Of a stretch of 64,000 nucleotides of DNA, positions 1 through 8,283 are shown piece by piece. Each line of letters opens with the position of its first letter. Position 1 is the stretch's first letter. The translations under genes and the position numbers were made by a program. The notes below the pieces were generated by a model, which was not told the DNA's origin, searched no databases, and saw only the letters and a list, made by a program, of their open reading frames with translations. The stretch is from Kordia periserrulae (GTDB lineage Bacteria > Bacteroidota > Bacteroidia > Flavobacteriales > Flavobacteriaceae): positions 248,001-312,000 of the forward strand of contig NZ_QBKT01000005.1 in NCBI RefSeq assembly GCF_003054265.1, written 5' to 3'.

Positions 1-348
1 ATCACGGTCTACCGAAGTCAACACCGCATGCTTAATTTTCATAATTTTTATAGAACGCGCTACTTTTTCAGGCTCGTCCCACGCAACTGTTTCTGGTCGT
101 CCTGTTTTTACACCACAAAATCCGCACGAGCGCGTACATACATTTCCTAAAATCATAAACGTCGCTGTTCCTTCGCCCCAACATTCGCCCATATTCGGAC
201 AGCTTCCAGAGGTGCAAATCGTATTTAGTTTGTACTTATCTACCAAGCCACGAAGTTCTGTATATTTCTTTCCCGTTGGAAGCTTCACGCGAAGCCATTT
301 CGGTTTTCCTTTTGGAGGTAATACACTTGCAGTTGTTTCTGTACTCAT
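1..348 (-). CDS. lipA: Lipoyl synthase LipA, N-terminal part (runs off the window)
   Basis: Radical SAM enzyme that inserts two sulfurs into octanoyl groups on lipoyl-carrier proteins in the cytoplasm. The 116 visible residues carry the auxiliary [4Fe-4S] cysteines in a CX4CX5C pattern (C45, C50, C56) and the radical SAM CX3CX2C triad (C71, C75, C78, sequence CTRSCGFC). Both are diagnostic of LipA. The ATG at 348 gives the usual short N-terminal extension before the cluster region. The 3' two thirds lie left of the window. The gene is followed upstream by a repeat-rich non-coding stretch, so it is probably transcribed on its own from this side. Confidence 0.95.
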   Translation of the reverse strand, partial: MSTETTASVLPPKGKPKWLRVKLPTGKKYTELRGLVDKYKLNTICTSGSCPNMGECWGEGTATFMILGNVCTRSCGFCGVKTGRPETVAWDEPEKVARSIKIMKIKHAVLTSVDRD

Positions 349-729
349 AAATCTTTTTCTTCTATGTGTAATTGAGCTACAAAGATACAAAGAATCTTAT
401 TGTTTATAGGATGTTCGTTTTTTTGTTTTTTTTTGTGGATATGTCTTTTCGTCGATTTGTCGATTTGTTCTTTCATTATCAACAACGAACAACAAACAAC
501 AAATAACGAACAACAAATAACGAAATTTAAAATGTAAAGCTCAAAATGTGTCACATCGAGCGCAGTCGAGATGTAAAATGAAAAAGTAATTTCCTAACAC
601 CCAACACCCAACACCCAACACCCAACACCCAACACCCAACACCCAACACCCAACACCCAACACCCAACACCCAACACCCAACACCTAACACCCAAAACCT
701 GACAGACTGAGCCAAGTCGAAGTCAACAC
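349..729. other. Non-coding stretch with low-complexity and heptamer repeats
   Basis: No credible gene is visible between lipA and the NRAMP-like gene. The stretch holds a purine-rich low-complexity run at about 480-530 (repeats of AACAA and AATAACG) and the heptanucleotide array described separately. An open frame across the array on the minus strand encodes only repeats of the type VLGVGCW, and I regard it as a repeat artefact. Confidence 0.7.
594..698. repeat. Heptanucleotide tandem array (CCAACAC)n
   Basis: About thirteen near-perfect copies of the 7-mer CCAACAC run from 594 to 684, followed by decayed copies (CTAACAC, CCAAAAC) to about 698. Related 7-nt arrays occur at 5612-5688, 15919-15986 and 28790-28832 in this window, always at gene ends or in a linker. 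There are no spacers, so this is not a CRISPR. Confidence 0.95.
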
Positions 730-1944
730 CTACAAAACAACCAAATACCAAACCGAGAATCCTACCAAAAACAAAATTCCAAACCAGCTTAAAATTCGCA
801 ATCCTAGCTTTGGTTGCCAAGCTTTTGGCGTGTGTTTACTTGTGATGAGGATGTAATTGGAAATAGCATAAAAAGGCGCGGTGACAAACGATAAAATGGT
901 AGCAATTTCAATAAGCATCGCCATTTCTGATAAAAACTGTGTCATGATGATAATGGTTCCTGCAACGAGTACCAACATCCAAAAAATATAACTGTGTTTG
1001 ATGTATTTCCCAAAGAGTAGTTGACTCGTTTTTGCCATTGCTCTTGGAGACGCATCTAAGGTTGTTAGTGTTGTGCTAAACATGGTTGTAAATGCTGCAA
1101 TCGCAATGATGATGTACATGCCGCTTCCTAGGTTTTGCGTATATAAATCAATGAGTTGTTTGGCAAATACGCCGCCTTTTGGAGAGAATTCGATACCAGA
1201 ATCGAACATGACGTATGCACCTAACGCCATAAAACAGATGCCTAAAATGATGGTAATGATAAAACCAAAATCGAAGTCGAATAGTGCGGTTTTGGGAGTG
1301 AATTTGTCTGTTTCTTGTCGTTTTTCAATTGCCCATAGCGAGTGCCATATTGAAATATCAAGCGGTGCAGGCATCCATCCCATAAAAACAATTAGTAGTG
1401 TCATGCCGCCAATTTCTGTTGGAAATACTTGTCCTGCAGTTAACGCTTCGTTTCCGTCAGTAAACGCAAAAAACACCGCAATAACCGTACTTATGGTTAG
1501 TGTGATGATGATAAATTTCATCAGTTTATCTAAAAACGAGTAGCGTCCCATCGCTAATACTCCTAAGCATATAAAAGTGATGATTGTACTCCAAATTCCC
1601 ATTGAAAAATCGAGTCCGAAGAGTTGTTTTGCCAATCCTGCGGTTACAATGGTAACGGCGGTTTGTATGGTAAACATGGTGGCAAATGTGAGTAGGAAAT
1701 AGGCAATTAACAATCCCTTGCCTAGTTTTTTGTAACCTTCTAACAAACTTTCGCCTGTCGCCGCTGCATATCGTGGTCCGAATTGGAAAAACGGATATTT
1801 ACATAAGTTTACCAACAACAACGCCCATAACAACCCGAAGCCAAATTCAGCTCCTACTTTGGTGGAATTCACCAAGTGTGAAACGCCAATAGCTGCACCC
1901 GCAAATAATAAGCCTGGACCTAGTTTTTTAAGATTCAATTTCAT
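730..1944 (-). CDS. NRAMP-family-like metal ion transporter
   Basis: A 404-residue inner-membrane protein with about eleven hydrophobic segments. The start KKLGPGLLFAGAAIGVSHL matches the NRAMP fold entrance (GPGLL...AAI). The canonical NRAMP metal-binding motifs are altered: the TM1 DPGN is replaced by HLVN, and TM6 reads MPAPLD instead of MPH. Relatives of this kind in Bacteroidota are usually annotated as Nramp family divalent metal transporters, and substrate choice (Mn, Fe or Mg) cannot be read safely. Its first 17 nt overlap the end of the upstream PIN gene, which suggests co-transcription from that side. The lipA-proximal end is followed by the heptamer array. Confidence 0.8.
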   Translation of the reverse strand: MKLNLKKLGPGLLFAGAAIGVSHLVNSTKVGAEFGFGLLWALLLVNLCKYPFFQFGPRYAAATGESLLEGYKKLGKGLLIAYFLLTFATMFTIQTAVTIVTAGLAKQLFGLDFSMGIWSTIITFICLGVLAMGRYSFLDKLMKFIIITLTISTVIAVFFAFTDGNEALTAGQVFPTEIGGMTLLIVFMGWMPAPLDISIWHSLWAIEKRQETDKFTPKTALFDFDFGFIITIILGICFMALGAYVMFDSGIEFSPKGGVFAKQLIDLYTQNLGSGMYIIIAIAAFTTMFSTTLTTLDASPRAMAKTSQLLFGKYIKHSYIFWMLVLVAGTIIIMTQFLSEMAMLIEIATILSFVTAPFYAISNYILITSKHTPKAWQPKLGLRILSWFGILFLVGFSVWYLVVL

Positions 1945-2464
1945 CTTTAACTATACTATATACCATATTTACAATTTTTTTTGAGAAGTAAGTATTATTC
2001 TCATTTTTTAACTTTTCCACTGCTTGAAAATAGTTTATGTTTTTAAGTTTCAAATCAAAAATTGCTAGGATATAGAGTACACCATTTTTAGCTAAATCAT
2101 TTTTCTCAGCAAGTGTACGTGCTTTCTTTTCATCAAGAAGCATAATATTAACATTACCTAATTCTTGGTTTTGTGCAAAAACTTCAGCTTCTCCTAAGTC
2201 CAATTTTTTATCCGTTCGATATAATTCTATTAACTCAGATCTAAACGCTTGGCACTTTTTGAACCAAATAGAGTTTTCTATGTAAAAATTTTCAAGAAAT
2301 ACATATCTTTTGGTTTGCTCTTCCTCTGTAATATTTTGAAAAAACTCATGCTCAACGGCTCTAGGAATGTAAACTTTGTTGTAAATTAAATTTAAATATT
2401 TAATTAAATTAAGATGATTTAAGCATATTAGTACTGATGTATCAATAATTGCACTTTTAAGCAT
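1928..2464 (-). CDS. PIN-domain-like nuclease protein
   Basis: A 178-residue cytoplasmic protein. It opens with AIIDTSVLICLNHL, the PIN-type beta-strand with the first acidic residue (IDTSVLI). It continues with an LDLGEAEVFA segment (second acidic pair) and MLLDEKKAR (third Asp). This spacing is typical of PIN/DUF3368-like RNases found as toxins in type II toxin-antitoxin pairs. The gene lies 1 nt downstream of a TIR-like gene and overlaps the NRAMP-like gene by 17 nt. No small DNA-binding antitoxin is visible beside it, which is unusual for a classical TA toxin. Function as an RNase is inferred from family resemblance. Confidence 0.7.
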   Translation of the reverse strand: MLKSAIIDTSVLICLNHLNLIKYLNLIYNKVYIPRAVEHEFFQNITEEEQTKRYVFLENFYIENSIWFKKCQAFRSELIELYRTDKKLDLGEAEVFAQNQELGNVNIMLLDEKKARTLAEKNDLAKNGVLYILAIFDLKLKNINYFQAVEKLKNENNTYFSKKIVNMVYSIVKDEIES

Positions 2465-2465
2465 A

Positions 2466-2987
2466 TTAATCTTCTTTTGTAGCTGAAGAAATCGCCCATG
2501 CTGCTAATAAACCTAAACCTAAAGCTAATAGTACTTTTGCAGCACCATCATCTTTGTTTTTTGATTCTTTTTTATTTGTTAAATGTCCTTTATTTAATTG
2601 TTTATCTAGGAAGCTTGCAATTTTTTTTATTGAATTATCAATATCATAAAAATTTATAGGAAAAAATTTAACATTATTTCCCTTTACTGGAATATTGGGT
2701 TTGTTTTGGTGTTGATTGAATGCTATCACGATAGGCTTACCTATACTATCTGCATAAATTAATTCATTTTTTAAGTTTTCACTTTGATGAAGGTCAGTTG
2801 AGAAACTTAATATAAAAGATGACCTTTCAATTCTTTTTTTCGTTTCTGAATGTAGCAAATTACCAAAAACTCCTCTATATGGTAAATCTACATTAAAGCC
2901 ATAAAGATTTGATAGTGTTTGTAATCTTAGTGCAGTGTTTTCTCCACTTTCAGAACCTACATTATAAGTAACAAATACATTTTTCAT
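2466..2987 (-). CDS. TIR-like domain protein with C-terminal membrane anchor
   Basis: A 173-residue protein starting KNVFVTYNVGSESGENTALR, consistent with the first strand and helix of a TIR/SEFIR-like fold. It later has ILSFSTDLHQSENLKNELIYA, in which a Ser-rich strand is followed by a helix with a conserved Glu (position typical of the TIR NADase glutamate). Residues 150-166 (KVLLALGLGLLAAWAI) form a single hydrophobic segment, so the protein is likely tail-anchored. It sits 1 nt upstream of the PIN gene on the same strand and probably forms a two-gene unit with it. NAD hydrolysis is inferred and not shown. A promoter must lie in 2988-3040, since the sigma-factor gene beyond ends at 3041. 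Confidence 0.6.
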   Translation of the reverse strand: MKNVFVTYNVGSESGENTALRLQTLSNLYGFNVDLPYRGVFGNLLHSETKKRIERSSFILSFSTDLHQSENLKNELIYADSIGKPIVIAFNQHQNKPNIPVKGNNVKFFPINFYDIDNSIKKIASFLDKQLNKGHLTNKKESKNKDDGAAKVLLALGLGLLAAWAISSATKED

Positions 2988-3040
2988 ACACTAAAGATAT
3001 TGTAATACAATAAATATTTCAAAAAATATAACAACTAACT

Positions 3041-3598
3041 TTATTTTTCTTGAATAATTTCAGCAAGCAGCTTTCTGGCACGTAGTAATTTTACTTTTAC
3101 ATTGTTCATGGGCTCTTGCAATTGCTCGGAAATTTCCTTGTAACTCAACTCTTGAAAGTAACGCAAATTGATGATTTCCTGATAATGCGGCTTGAGTTTT
3201 TTGATATCGCGCAACAACTTTGCTAAGTTTTGTTCTGTGATGATTTTATCTTCGGGAGTGGGCGCATCGTCAATGATTTGATAGACTTCTTCTTCCTGTT
3301 CTTCCGTAGTTCCTATGATTTTTTTTCGCTTCCGCAGAAAGTCTATATGAACGTTTTTTGATATTGCGATAAGCCAGGTTTTAAACTTGTAATTTTCATC
3401 AAACGTGTCAATTTTGTCAAAAGCTTTGGAGAAGGTTTGAATGGTAATATCTTCCGCATCGTTCTCGTTTTGAACGCGTTTGAGTTGAAAGCCGTAGACA
3501 TCATTCCAAAAAGAATTCAGCAAAAAATTGAAAGCGACCTGATTGCCCAATTTTGCTTTTTGAATGTATGCTTTCAGAATCGTTTCTGCTATTTCCAA
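3041..3598 (-). CDS. ECF-type RNA polymerase sigma factor
   Basis: A 185-residue sigma-70 family protein. Region 2 is visible as FNFLLNSFWNDVYGF followed by DAEDITIQTFSKAF (the -10 recognition helix). Region 4 is at the C-terminus as YFQELSYKEISEQL, with a helix-turn-helix ending KLLRARKLL. The length is typical of ECF sigmas, which direct RNA polymerase to extracytoplasmic-stress or uptake genes. It overlaps the end of the glycosyltransferase gene upstream by 10 nt, so the two are translationally linked. No anti-sigma factor gene is adjacent. Confidence 0.92.
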   Translation of the reverse strand: MEIAETILKAYIQKAKLGNQVAFNFLLNSFWNDVYGFQLKRVQNENDAEDITIQTFSKAFDKIDTFDENYKFKTWLIAISKNVHIDFLRKRKKIIGTTEEQEEEVYQIIDDAPTPEDKIITEQNLAKLLRDIKKLKPHYQEIINLRYFQELSYKEISEQLQEPMNNVKVKLLRARKLLAEIIQEK

Positions 3599-4689
3599 TG
3601 CGTCGGTTTTGAAATCTTGTTCGCTATAAAGATACCAAATTGAACCATAAGTAAAAAGAGTTCCAAAAATGGAAGTAGATACAACGTGTCTTGCTCTTTG
3701 AGTTTATTCGCTGAAATTCCAATAACAAGGTATTGAATTGCTATACGAATTCCTAAAAGACCAAGTGCAAACAACCACATATTTGTGCATAGGACGAAAA
3801 TGGTAAGCGCCCAAAATGCTACTTGCGAACTATAAAAAAGACCTAATAAGAATTTGTGAATGAATTTGTAATGTGTCGCCGTACTGACATGTCGTCTTTT
3901 TTGTCGAAACCAAGCTTTAAAACTTGTTTTTGGTTGTGAAATGGTAACACTGTTTTGAGAATAACAAATTGCGGTGTTCTTGCCCGTTGCAGCATCTTTG
4001 ATGAACAAATCGTCATCGCCCGAACGGATTTTGATATGATTGATAAAACCGTTGACTCTAAAGAATTCGCTTCGGTGGTACGCCATATTTCGACCAACTG
4101 CCGTGTAGGGAATGCCCAGTTTTGTATAACTGAACGCTTGTACGGCTGCCATGAGCGTTTCAAATCGTATCAAAAGGTTGAGGAATGAATGTTTCTTTCT
4201 CGCGTAAGCGCCATAGCCAATAATAATTTTCTTTGTGCTAGAAAAATGTTGTGTGATTTCTGCCAACCAACTTTTAGAAGCAGGCACACAATCGGCGTCG
4301 GTAAATACCAAATAATCGTTTTTAGCGGCTTTGATTCCTAAGGTAAGTGCGTATTTTTTATTTCCCCAAAACGCTTCATTATTTTCTACGTTGACAATTT
4401 TGATAGTGTTGTTTTCAGCTTCAAATTGCTCCATGATTTCCAATGTTTCATCGGAAGAAGCATCGTTTATCAAAACAATTTCAAAGCTTTGATAGGCTTG
4501 TTGCAACAATTGCGGAATAAGAGTGTTGAGGTTTTTAGCTTCGTTTTTTGCGCAAACAATCACAGAAACAGGAAGATTTTGTGGTTTGCTGCGTTTCTTT
4601 TTTTCAAAAGCAAACAGACTAAAAAGGAGAAAATAAAGCAGTTGAACAGCCGTAACAGCTATTAAAGCATACAGAAAATAGAGTGTCAT
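3589..4689 (-). CDS. Family 2 glycosyltransferase, membrane-bound
   Basis: A 366-residue inner-membrane enzyme. An N-terminal TM helix (residues 3-25) is followed by a GT-A domain: VSVIVCAKNEAKNL at about 42, a YLVFTDADCVPAS segment carrying the metal-binding DAD-type motif, a GDDDLFIKD acceptor-site motif and a QKRRHVST motif equivalent to Q/RxxRW of processive GT2 enzymes. Two to three TM helices close the protein. It likely transfers a sugar to a lipid or envelope acceptor. The gene precedes and overlaps the sigma factor gene. Confidence 0.88.
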   Translation of the reverse strand: MTLYFLYALIAVTAVQLLYFLLFSLFAFEKKKRSKPQNLPVSVIVCAKNEAKNLNTLIPQLLQQAYQSFEIVLINDASSDETLEIMEQFEAENNTIKIVNVENNEAFWGNKKYALTLGIKAAKNDYLVFTDADCVPASKSWLAEITQHFSSTKKIIIGYGAYARKKHSFLNLLIRFETLMAAVQAFSYTKLGIPYTAVGRNMAYHRSEFFRVNGFINHIKIRSGDDDLFIKDAATGKNTAICYSQNSVTISQPKTSFKAWFRQKRRHVSTATHYKFIHKFLLGLFYSSQVAFWALTIFVLCTNMWLFALGLLGIRIAIQYLVIGISANKLKEQDTLYLLPFLELFLLMVQFGIFIANKISKPTHWK

Positions 4690-4713
4690 ACAACTAGGAG
4701 CGAGGCTGAGAGA

Positions 4714-4917
4714 TTATTGGTGTTGTGGCTCAGAGCAGGTGTCAAATTGATCAGGCGTTTTTCCACAGAATCCGCAAGCTTCTCCATTTTTGTTCAACAT
4801 TGGATTTTGACTTGCGCAGGTTCCCGCAAATTTACCATCTTTTTTTGCCCAAAGTTTGATAGCAATTCCAGCAAAACACAGCAATAATAATCCAATCGTC
4901 AATAATACAAGTTTCAT
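4714..4917 (-). CDS. Small membrane or secreted Cys-rich protein
   Basis: A 67-residue protein with an N-terminal hydrophobic helix (LVLLTIGLLLLCFAGIAI) and a short Cys-containing exterior region. The cysteines lie in GTCASQNP, ACGFCGK and DTCSEP, so up to two disulfides or a metal site are possible. Proteins like this are common next to housekeeping genes in flavobacteria, but I know no function. It is 24 nt upstream of the glycosyltransferase on the same strand and could share its transcript. Confidence 0.75.
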   Translation of the reverse strand: MKLVLLTIGLLLLCFAGIAIKLWAKKDGKFAGTCASQNPMLNKNGEACGFCGKTPDQFDTCSEPQHQ

Positions 4918-5001
4918 CTGTTTTCGTCTTTTTAAAATCTCTGCAAAGATACGGTTTTTTGTGGAATTATTTATGCGTATCTTGTAGTAGGGTTACATGG
5001 T

Positions 5002-5060
5002 ACTTGCGTCGAAATGTTTTAATCGTTTCTATTGAATGCTTCGTGAGCATCGCCTCGAAA
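5002..5060. repeat. Dispersed ~59-bp repeat, copy A
   Basis: The stretch beginning CTTGCGTCGAAATGTTT and running through GAATGCTTCGTG to CCTCGAAA is nearly identical to 32421-32480 in the same orientation. Both copies are intergenic. It ends just upstream of the DUF4136-like gene. The function is unknown; it may be a miniature mobile or recombination-derived element. Confidence 0.8.
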
Positions 5061-5084
5061 TTGTGAATCTCAAAAATATAAGCT

Positions 5085-5606
5085 ATGAAATACATAAAGA
5101 TACTTTTTACACTGTTGTTTTTGGTGTCGTGTACGGCACCTAAAGCATTTTTTGATTACGATACACGAACAGATTTTACCCAATATAAAAGCTATAATTT
5201 TTATCCAGATATTGAAACTGGTTTGGAAAAATTAGACGAAAAAAGATTGTTTCGCTTGACGGATTCATTGATGCAAGCGCGCGGTTTTGTACGAACAGCA
5301 ACACCAGATTTTTACATCAATATTGAAACAGGTTTTTTTGAACCAAATAATGATGGAGCTGTTGGCGTGGGCGTTGGTGGCACAGGAAGAAATGTTGGTG
5401 GCGGCATTAGCATAGGATTGCCAATTGGGAGTTCGAATCACAATCATGAAATTGTTTTTGATTTGGTGGATGTTCGGAAAGACCAATTGTACTGGCAAGC
5501 AATTGTGAAAGGATATTTTGACGAAGAAGCCACACCTGAAGAACGTGAAACTTATTTTAGAGCTGTCTTGTTAAAAGCTTTTGAGAAGTACCCGCCTGAG
5601 AAATGA
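5085..5606 (+). CDS. DUF4136-like lipoprotein
   Basis: A 173-residue lipoprotein. Its signal peptide ends in the lipobox LVSC (Cys 16), so it is probably anchored in the periplasm or outer membrane. The mature part shows DYDTRTDFTQYKSYNF near its start, the hallmark opening of DUF4136 proteins. A Gly-rich low-complexity loop (GVGVGGTGRNVGGG) and a C-terminal helix follow. The function of the family is not established. It is monocistronic, flanked by repeat copy A upstream and a heptamer array directly after its stop. Confidence 0.85.
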   Translation: MKYIKILFTLLFLVSCTAPKAFFDYDTRTDFTQYKSYNFYPDIETGLEKLDEKRLFRLTDSLMQARGFVRTATPDFYINIETGFFEPNNDGAVGVGVGGTGRNVGGGISIGLPIGSSNHNHEIVFDLVDVRKDQLYWQAIVKGYFDEEATPEERETYFRAVLLKAFEKYPPEK

Positions 5607-5611
5607 TAAGT

Positions 5612-5688
5612 GTTGGATGTTGGATGTTGAATGTTGAATGTTGGATGTTGAATGTTGAATGTTGGATGTTGGATGTTGGATGTTGAAT
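5612..5688. repeat. Heptanucleotide tandem array (GTTGRAT)n
   Basis: Eleven consecutive 7-mers GTTGGAT or GTTGAAT start five bases after the stop of the preceding gene. This is the same period and nearly the complement of the array at 594-698. It lies between two convergent genes. Confidence 0.93.
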
Positions 5689-5761
5689 TGTGATTTTTGG
5701 ATTGTAAATGTTGAATTGTTTTTAACGTGATAAAGTTTAGAAATTCTCAGTACTAAAAAAG

Positions 5762-5797
5762 CAAAAAAAAGATGCTCAACTAACTGAACATCTTTAG
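5762..5797 (-). terminator. Intrinsic terminator of the GH3 gene at 5849-8152
   Basis: On the minus strand an AAGATGTTCA / TGAGCATCTT stem with a six-base loop (GTTAGT) is followed by a run of eight T. It lies about 50 nt past the stop of the minus-strand beta-glucosidase gene. Confidence 0.85.
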
Positions 5798-5848
5798 TGA
5801 ATTAATAAATAAACCAATGTAACCATCGATTTTTACCTAGCGCAAAAA

Positions 5849-8152
5849 TCAATAGTTAAGTGTAAAAGTGTCTTTCAGTTTTGTATCTGAACTACCGCCG
5901 ACGAAAACTTCAAAATCGCCAGCCTCTACCATATATTTTCCTTGATTGTTATAGAATCCAAGTTCTTTGTTGGTTAGCATGAATTCAATGGTTTTGGTCT
6001 CTCCTTTTTTGAAATGAACCAATTCAAAGCCTTTTAATTCTTTTACAGGACGTGTAATGCTTCCAAATAAATCGCGAATGTATAATTGCACAACTTCTTT
6101 TCCGTCATAATTCCCTGTATTTGTTATGTCGACAGTTACCTTGATATTGTCACCAATACTGAATTTGTCGCCATGAACTTTGAAGTTTTTATACTCAAAA
6201 GTTGTATAGCTTAAACCGTGACCAAATACCCACAACGGCGTATTTTCTTTGTCAATATAGTGCGACCAAAAGACGTTATCATTATCGTTGGTTGGTCGTC
6301 CAGTGCTTTTATGATTGTAATAAATTGGAATTTGTCCCACATTTCTTGGAAAAGTCATTGGTAGTTTTCCACTCGGATTGTAATCGCCATACAGCACTTG
6401 TGCAATCGCGTTTCCTGATTGGGTTCCTAGTTGCCAACCTTCAACAATAGCAGGAATGTGTTCTGCTGCCCATTCAATAGCCAATGGTCGTCCGTTGTTT
6501 AAAACGAGGACAATATTTTTATTAACGGCATAAACAGCTTCCAACAATTCTTGTTGTAATCCTGGTAAATCCAATTCCGTTCTGCTTCGCGCTTCACCAC
6601 TTTGAAAACCATGTTCGCCCAATACCATCACTACAACGTCTGCAGTTTTTGCTGCCGCTACGGCTTCTTTCATGCCATCGCGATTGGTAGTGTTTAATAC
6701 TACTTCTTCAATGAACGCAGCATGTCCGTCAACCAAATCAACTCCTTTTTCGTGTATGAGTGTGTTTCCTGTGTATTTTTTCATTCCTTCTAACACAGAA
6801 ACTGCTGTGTTATCGTCAGAAGCAATACGCCAACTTCCTAATGGACTGTTTTTATCAGCAGCAAGCGGACCAATCAACGCTATTTTTTGTCCTTTCTTTT
6901 GCAGTGGAAGTAGATTCTGTTCGTTTTTTAATAATACAATAGATTTTTTAGCTACATCCAATACTGCTTCGTGATGTTCCGCTTTTCCAATGACTGCTTT
7001 TTCGGTTTCAGAATCGCAATAGATATATGGATTGTCAAACAATCCCAATTCGAACTTTACTTTTAAAATTCTACGGACAGCGTCGTCAATAACACTTTCG
7101 GCAACAATGCCATCTTCCACCAACTGCACCAACTCACGAATGTATACGTATCCTTCCATGTCTAAGTCAGAACCTGCTTTTGAAGCAATGATAGCTGCTT
7201 GACGTTTGTCTTTGGCATGTCCCCAAAAAATCAACTCGTTGATAGAAGCCCAATCGGACACCACAAAACCTTCAAAATTCCATGCGCCTTTTAGGATATC
7301 GCGTTGAAGAAATTCACTTCCAGTTACTGGAATGCCATTCAATTCGTTGAACGAATTCATAAAGGTTTTAACGCCGCTATCAGCCGCCGCTTTAAATGGC
7401 GGAAGTACCGTGTTGTATAATGTAGAAGTTCCAATATCGACACTGTTGTATTCTTTTCCCGCTTCTGAAAACCCGTATGCGGCAAAGTGTTTGGCACAGG
7501 CTGCAATAGAATGTTTGTCTGACAAGTCATCGCCTTGAAAACCTTGTACACGTGCGCGGGCAATTTTACTTCCCAAATACGGATCTTCTCCGCCGCCTTC
7601 CATAACGCGTCCCCAACGTGGATCTCTTGAAATATCTACCATTGGAGCAAATGTCCAGTTAATTCCTGCTGCAGACGCTTCGGTTGCTGCCACACGCGCT
7701 GATTTTTCAATGGCTTCCAAATCCCAACTTGCAGATTCTGCTAGCGGAATTGGACTGAGTGTTTTGTATCCGTGAATCACGTCAAATCCTATCAATAAAG
7801 GAATGCCTAAGCGTGTTTCTTCTACAGCAATGCGTTGTACTTCTTTTACATTTTCAGCACCGCGAACGCTCAACATAGCTCCAACCCAACCTTTTCGAAG
7901 ATGTTCGTATTTTAATTTGGCAGAACCTTCTTTTGGTGTAGGTCCAGTAACATCCCAAAAACCGTTGTATAAATTCATTTGTCCCACTTTTTCATCCAGT
8001 GTCATTTTTTCAAGTAACGAATCTACTCGTTGTTCAATGGGTGTTATTTTTAAAACTTCCATGTTTGCATTACTTTTTTTGTTCATGACAAATCCAAAAA
8101 AACTAAACGTCATTCCTGCTGCTATTAGTATTTTGTAGTGTCTTTTAATCAT
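5849..8152 (-). CDS. bglX: GH3 beta-glucosidase, exported
   Basis: A 767-residue glycoside hydrolase family 3 enzyme that removes terminal beta-linked glucose from oligosaccharides. A signal-peptide-like N-terminus (residues 5-25) suggests periplasmic location. The GH3 N-domain contains the substrate-binding KHFAAYG (221-227) and the nucleophile in GFVVSDW (Asp300). The GH3 C-domain has a GEHGFQSGEARSR loop typical of the acid/base region, and a fibronectin III-like domain closes the protein. Length matches BglX. It is followed by an intrinsic terminator and preceded, 130 nt away, by an AraC regulator on the same strand. A second GH3 gene lies at 18504. Confidence 0.93.
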   Translation of the reverse strand: MIKRHYKILIAAGMTFSFFGFVMNKKSNANMEVLKITPIEQRVDSLLEKMTLDEKVGQMNLYNGFWDVTGPTPKEGSAKLKYEHLRKGWVGAMLSVRGAENVKEVQRIAVEETRLGIPLLIGFDVIHGYKTLSPIPLAESASWDLEAIEKSARVAATEASAAGINWTFAPMVDISRDPRWGRVMEGGGEDPYLGSKIARARVQGFQGDDLSDKHSIAACAKHFAAYGFSEAGKEYNSVDIGTSTLYNTVLPPFKAAADSGVKTFMNSFNELNGIPVTGSEFLQRDILKGAWNFEGFVVSDWASINELIFWGHAKDKRQAAIIASKAGSDLDMEGYVYIRELVQLVEDGIVAESVIDDAVRRILKVKFELGLFDNPYIYCDSETEKAVIGKAEHHEAVLDVAKKSIVLLKNEQNLLPLQKKGQKIALIGPLAADKNSPLGSWRIASDDNTAVSVLEGMKKYTGNTLIHEKGVDLVDGHAAFIEEVVLNTTNRDGMKEAVAAAKTADVVVMVLGEHGFQSGEARSRTELDLPGLQQELLEAVYAVNKNIVLVLNNGRPLAIEWAAEHIPAIVEGWQLGTQSGNAIAQVLYGDYNPSGKLPMTFPRNVGQIPIYYNHKSTGRPTNDNDNVFWSHYIDKENTPLWVFGHGLSYTTFEYKNFKVHGDKFSIGDNIKVTVDITNTGNYDGKEVVQLYIRDLFGSITRPVKELKGFELVHFKKGETKTIEFMLTNKELGFYNNQGKYMVEAGDFEVFVGGSSDTKLKDTFTLNY

Positions 8153-8283
8153 CGGTTTAGGTGTTTTGGATTGTTGTTGTAAAAGTATGATATTAAACTA
8201 TGCTGAATTATACATAAATAATCAAAACATGATATTTTTTTACAATTAGAAGTCAAAAAAAGTTTAAAAATGATAAAATAGTA

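Noticed and set aside
594-698. CRISPR array
   Set aside because: The 7-nt units are contiguous with no spacers and no cas genes are near.
551-820. Protein-coding gene on the minus strand across the heptamer array
   Set aside because: The translation is mainly an artefact of the tandem repeat and overlaps the real end of the NRAMP-like gene.
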